Origin: Bin5 sp965116395
Lineage (GTDB): Bacteria; Chloroflexota; Anaerolineae; Caldilineales; Caldilineaceae
Reading direction: 5' to 3'
DNA length: 64,000 nt
Assembly (NCBI GenBank): GCA_965116395.1
Contig: OZ220684.1
Coordinates: 5,551,730-5,615,729, forward strand
The notes under the pieces were generated by a model, which was given only the letters and a program-made list of their open reading frames with translations, made no database searches and was not told where the DNA came from. The translations under genes were made by a program, and so were the position numbers. Below, in pieces: positions 59,954-64,000 of this stretch; position 1 is the first letter of the stretch, and each line of letters opens with the position of its first letter.

Positions 59954-62137
59954 ATGACTGATGATTTCTCGCCGATCCGGCACAATCTGGGTGTTTACAG
60001 GTTGCGAGGATTCAGCGGGCGCAAGGCGGAGTTGAATACGCTGTGCCAGTGGCTGCTTGAGGCAAACAAGCAGCCGGCGCTGGCAATTAGCGGGGGACAG
60101 GGGAGCGGGAAGAGTACGCTGGCTACTGCTGCCGCCTGGAACACGATCCACCACTTTCCGGATGGCATCATCTGGGTGGGGGCAGCGGGCAGGGATCGCT
60201 TCCGCATGTATGATATTGTGCGCACGCTTGACACTGTGCTCGGCACGACTCTGACGCGGGTGAGCGAGGATCGCTGGGGAATCGGCATCCTCGAACAGCT
60301 TTACCGGCGTCGACGCCTGCTCATTCTGGACGAACTTTCGGATGCGACTGATCGCGAAATTCAGACGCTGGCGGAGATCATCAGTCATCTGCACGACTCG
60401 GGTGGTCAGTCCCACATTTTGCTCATCGATCGTGATATCCACCCGGAATTTGCCGACCTGATAGACGACCGGCATTTGCAGCTGGGTGGGCTGCCACTGT
60501 CCGAGGCGGTGGGATTTGTTCATGCGCGGGCGCCCGAATCTGTACGCGATACGGCCTTGCGCAATGTTGAAAGCCTGCACAGTCGGACCGGCGGCAGACC
60601 CCTCAGCATGCGATTAGTGATGGGGCTGCTGATCGATTTCGGGTTGTGGAGCGAGTTGGATCAGCTTCTGGCGGAGCTGCCCTCTGAGGACGGGGCGGTG
60701 GAGATGACGAGCGTGGCCGGTTTTGCCGTCGAGAACTTTGCCGCGTTCTGGCCGGAGGCTGGTTTGATTCTGGATCGATTGGTCAGCGCGGCGGGAGGGG
60801 CAACCTACCAGGCGTTGACGGAGCTGTTTACTGTCGGGATGGGCACCGAAGATGAGAAACGCCAGACTTTCGAAGCCCTGGTGACGCGTGCCTTGGTAGA
60901 AGTGGACCTTTTCGACCGCCGCATCGTGGTGCAGCCGGTCGTCCGCCGTTATCTTGTCGAAGGCGCGGTGATGCTGGGGGAAGACTGGCATCGCCAGCAC
61001 TCGCGCTACTATTTGCAATTTGCGCAACGGTACCAGGAGGTGCCGATCCAGCGCTGGAAGGAAGTGGACCCGTTTTGGGGAAACATTCACTGGGGTGCGG
61101 ATTGGGCTACTGATCGGGTGGAACGGATCTTCGGCATTTCGGTGGAGGAGATTGTCGGGGAAAAGTTGGAGATCCAGGGGCTGCCCGACATGCCGATCAA
61201 TTTTCCTGAGGTGCAGGACGACCTCAAATTGATGCGGGACTACGCGCTGGCGCTAGCCCACTATGCTTTTTGGCGACACCCTCCGGGAATCTGGCGTTGG
61301 CTTTGCGGGGGTGCTGTTGCCGCGATCGCGCTGGGCGACATCGGGGATTTCGGCTGGATGCTGGCGAACATCGGGCGTCAGCGGTTCTTCAACGGCGAAG
61401 TCGAAGAGGCAATGGAGTGGCTGCAGCGGGCTTTGCGCATCTTTGACGAGCGCGACATGTTGATGGCGATGGCATACGGTCACACCGACCTCGGAACTTC
61501 GTTTCGTGTGCTGGAGGAGCCCCGACAAGCGCTTGAACATTTTTGGCTGGCGTTTGAAGCGGCGGCACAGCTGGGCGACCCTCGTTCGCTGGCGCCGGCT
61601 TATATGAATCTTGGCAGCGCCTATCTCAGCTTGAATAATTTTGAACGGGCAATCGAACAGCATCGCAAAGCTCTGCGTGTGGCTTTACGATTGGGCGATG
61701 ATGCGCTCGTGGCCAGCGCCCACAACAACCTGGGGCTGGCCATGGAGGGTATGGCCATGTACGCCGAGGCCCAGCGTGCTTACGAGTCCGCCCTGACTGT
61801 CTTCGAGCGTAATCATGACGCCACCGGCATCAGTACCTGTTACAACAACCTGGGTTCTGTCTGTTACGCAAGGCAGGATTTTGCTGCGGCACTAGCCTGG
61901 TATGAGAAAGATCTGGACCTGTCGGATTCGCGCGGGGCGTGGATGGATAAGGCGGCCACGCTTCACAACCTTGGCCATGTTGCGCTGGAACAGCAGGAAT
62001 ATGCGCAGGCTGGCGAATACTTCCGCCGCAGCCGCGAGCTTTACGCCGCTTTTCAACTGGATGAGTACGTGGCAGAAGAGGATGAGATGCTCACGTATGT
62101 GGCCGCGGTAGCCTCACCGGGTCGATCCCAACGCTAA
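59954..62137 (+). CDS. STAND/NB-ARC-like ATPase with C-terminal TPRs
   Basis: A 727-residue signal-transducing ATPase. FSGRKAELNTLCQWL opens the NTPase module, Walker A is AISGGQGSGKST (residues 44-55) and Walker B RRLLILDELSDA near 120. A winged-helix-like region covers about 250-340. From about 470 to 700 there are TPR-like pairs (FNGEVEEAMEWLQRALRIFDER, LNNFERAIEQHRKALRVA, MYAEAQRAYESALTVFERN, QQEYAQAGEYFRRSRELYAAF). There is no fused effector domain, so whether it is a regulator or a defence sensor is open. It lies directly before the groESL promoter. Confidence 0.85.
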   Translation: MTDDFSPIRHNLGVYRLRGFSGRKAELNTLCQWLLEANKQPALAISGGQGSGKSTLATAAAWNTIHHFPDGIIWVGAAGRDRFRMYDIVRTLDTVLGTTLTRVSEDRWGIGILEQLYRRRRLLILDELSDATDREIQTLAEIISHLHDSGGQSHILLIDRDIHPEFADLIDDRHLQLGGLPLSEAVGFVHARAPESVRDTALRNVESLHSRTGGRPLSMRLVMGLLIDFGLWSELDQLLAELPSEDGAVEMTSVAGFAVENFAAFWPEAGLILDRLVSAAGGATYQALTELFTVGMGTEDEKRQTFEALVTRALVEVDLFDRRIVVQPVVRRYLVEGAVMLGEDWHRQHSRYYLQFAQRYQEVPIQRWKEVDPFWGNIHWGADWATDRVERIFGISVEEIVGEKLEIQGLPDMPINFPEVQDDLKLMRDYALALAHYAFWRHPPGIWRWLCGGAVAAIALGDIGDFGWMLANIGRQRFFNGEVEEAMEWLQRALRIFDERDMLMAMAYGHTDLGTSFRVLEEPRQALEHFWLAFEAAAQLGDPRSLAPAYMNLGSAYLSLNNFERAIEQHRKALRVALRLGDDALVASAHNNLGLAMEGMAMYAEAQRAYESALTVFERNHDATGISTCYNNLGSVCYARQDFAAALAWYEKDLDLSDSRGAWMDKAATLHNLGHVALEQQEYAQAGEYFRRSRELYAAFQLDEYVAEEDEMLTYVAAVASPGRSQR

Positions 62138-62169
62138 CAAAACGCTTACACTTTCGGTAGTTCAGAATC

Positions 62170-62198
62170 TTGTCAGGCGACAGGAATTATGCTACACT
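62170..62198 (+). promoter_or_regulatory. Sigma70-type promoter of groESL
   Basis: TTGTCA and TACACT are spaced by 17 bases, ending 10 bases before the CIRCE operator. The leader to groES is about 195 nt. Confidence 0.75.
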
Positions 62199-62208
62199 TT
62201 CTGATGGA

Positions 62209-62235
62209 TTAGCACTCATGCTATTTGAGTGCTAA
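62209..62235 (+). promoter_or_regulatory. CIRCE operator (HrcA site)
   Basis: TTAGCACTC and GAGTGCTAA flank nine bases with no mismatch, the consensus CIRCE inverted repeat. It overlaps the expected transcription start, so the HrcA repressor should shut off groESL until heat stress. hrcA itself is not in this window. Confidence 0.96.
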
Positions 62236-62401
62236 GTGAGTATCTGAAGGGTTGCATTTTGCGGGTAGAAACTGCCTGTAAGAGAGGGTGCAGCCGGCCA
62301 GTAAATTGCAATCGGTTCCTATTTCCCGCTGCCTAGTGGCGGGCAATCTACTAACACTGGTTTTTCATCAGAAAGAGTCGTAAAGCAAGGAGGAAGTTCG
62401 A

Positions 62402-62689
62402 ATGAATCTGAAGCCGCTCGGTGATCGGCTGGTAGTCCAGCCCCTGGAGGGGGAAGAGCAGACTTCCACGGGCATCTATCTGCCGGAAACTGCCAAAGAG
62501 AAGCCGCAGCAGGGCGAGGTAGTCGCAGCGGGACCTGGCGCCCGGGACGAAGACGGCAAACGCATTGCCATGGATGTCTCCGTTGGTGATATCGTTCTTT
62601 ACGCGAAGTACTCCGGCACGAACATCAAGCTGGATGCTACCGAGGTCCTGATTCTCAAGGAATCGGATGTCTTGGCGCTCGTCGGATAA
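62402..62689 (+). CDS. groES: Co-chaperonin GroES
   Basis: A 95-residue 10-kDa chaperonin that caps GroEL. MNLKPLGDRLVVQPLEGEEQTSTGIYLPETAKEKP-type N-terminus and the mobile loop around residues 16-32 are present, followed by VSVGDIVLYAKYSGTNIKLD. AAGGAGG precedes the ATG by eight bases. It lies 75 bp before groEL in a CIRCE-controlled operon. Confidence 0.97.
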   Translation: MNLKPLGDRLVVQPLEGEEQTSTGIYLPETAKEKPQQGEVVAAGPGARDEDGKRIAMDVSVGDIVLYAKYSGTNIKLDATEVLILKESDVLALVG

Positions 62690-62764
62690 TAGCTGGTATG
62701 ACACTGAATAAGCTCAATTAACCCGCAGCTGGAGTGCGGGTCAAACTGGAGGAGACAGACCGCG

Positions 62765-64000
<1,236 letters not shown>

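Overview
This 64 kb window reads as a bacterial chromosome segment, probably from the phylum Chloroflexota (Anaerolineae/Caldilineae-like, possibly environmental or host-associated). This is an inference. It rests on the moderately high GC, a long two-domain 6-phosphofructokinase, STAND/TPR proteins, a secreted glycosidase ending in the YLPVVLNL-type tail I associate with this phylum, and a cluster rich in Gfo/Idh/MocA oxidoreductases. No phage, plasmid, CRISPR array or intact insertion sequence was seen.

Layout. Positions 1-8.1 kb hold a minus-strand block: a truncated hydantoinase/dihydropyrimidinase, a nitroreductase, an unusual in-frame fusion of an AI-2E-type permease with phosphomannose isomerase, a UvrD/PcrA helicase, RsgA and Maf. 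From 8.6 to 11.5 kb come an oxidoreductase plus ThuA-like protein and a DUF433/DUF5615 toxin-antitoxin-like pair. From 11.8 to 14.1 kb lie tRNA-Arg(TCT) and a coupled MBL-fold hydrolase/TPR membrane protein pair. From 14.2 to 15.4 kb is a gene-free stretch with a dispersed hairpin repeat and a heptamer tandem repeat. From 15.4 to 22.6 kb are the tandem phosphofructokinase, a methyltransferase, a small phosphatase-like protein, a quinone oxidoreductase, a galactonate-dehydratase-like enolase and a phosphatase/P-loop pair.

Positions 22.7-37.7 kb begin with a 580 bp tandem duplication of a DinB-family gene and then carry a nearly complete myo-inositol catabolism cluster: iolB, iolC, iolE, an SDR, iolG, iolD, an mmsA/iolA-type dehydrogenase and three more Gfo/Idh/MocA dehydrogenases, one of them a second inositol dehydrogenase candidate. 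They would convert inositol to 2-keto-myo-inositol, through the trione and 5-deoxyglucuronate to 5-dehydro-2-deoxygluconate phosphate, and finally malonate semialdehyde to acetyl-CoA. No dedicated iolJ aldolase, regulator or transporter lies inside the cluster. A frameshifted Uma2-family gene sits in the middle.

Positions 38-64 kb hold a large secreted clan GH-A-like glycosidase, an MFS transporter, an HpcH/HpaI aldolase, another copy of the hairpin repeat, an amino-acid-oxidase-like flavoprotein, purine nucleoside phosphorylase, a double GNAT acetyltransferase, prolyl-tRNA synthetase, an acyl-CoA ligase, tRNA-Leu(GAG), enolase, cysteine desulfurase, TPR/STAND proteins, an SLC13 permease and the groES-groEL operon behind a perfect CIRCE operator. 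The most interesting new-looking element is at 47.96-48.19 kb: a sigma70-type promoter, a 23-codon leader ORF with a strong ribosome-binding site and an intrinsic terminator all lie in order in front of the GNAT gene. This is the architecture of ribosome-mediated attenuation.
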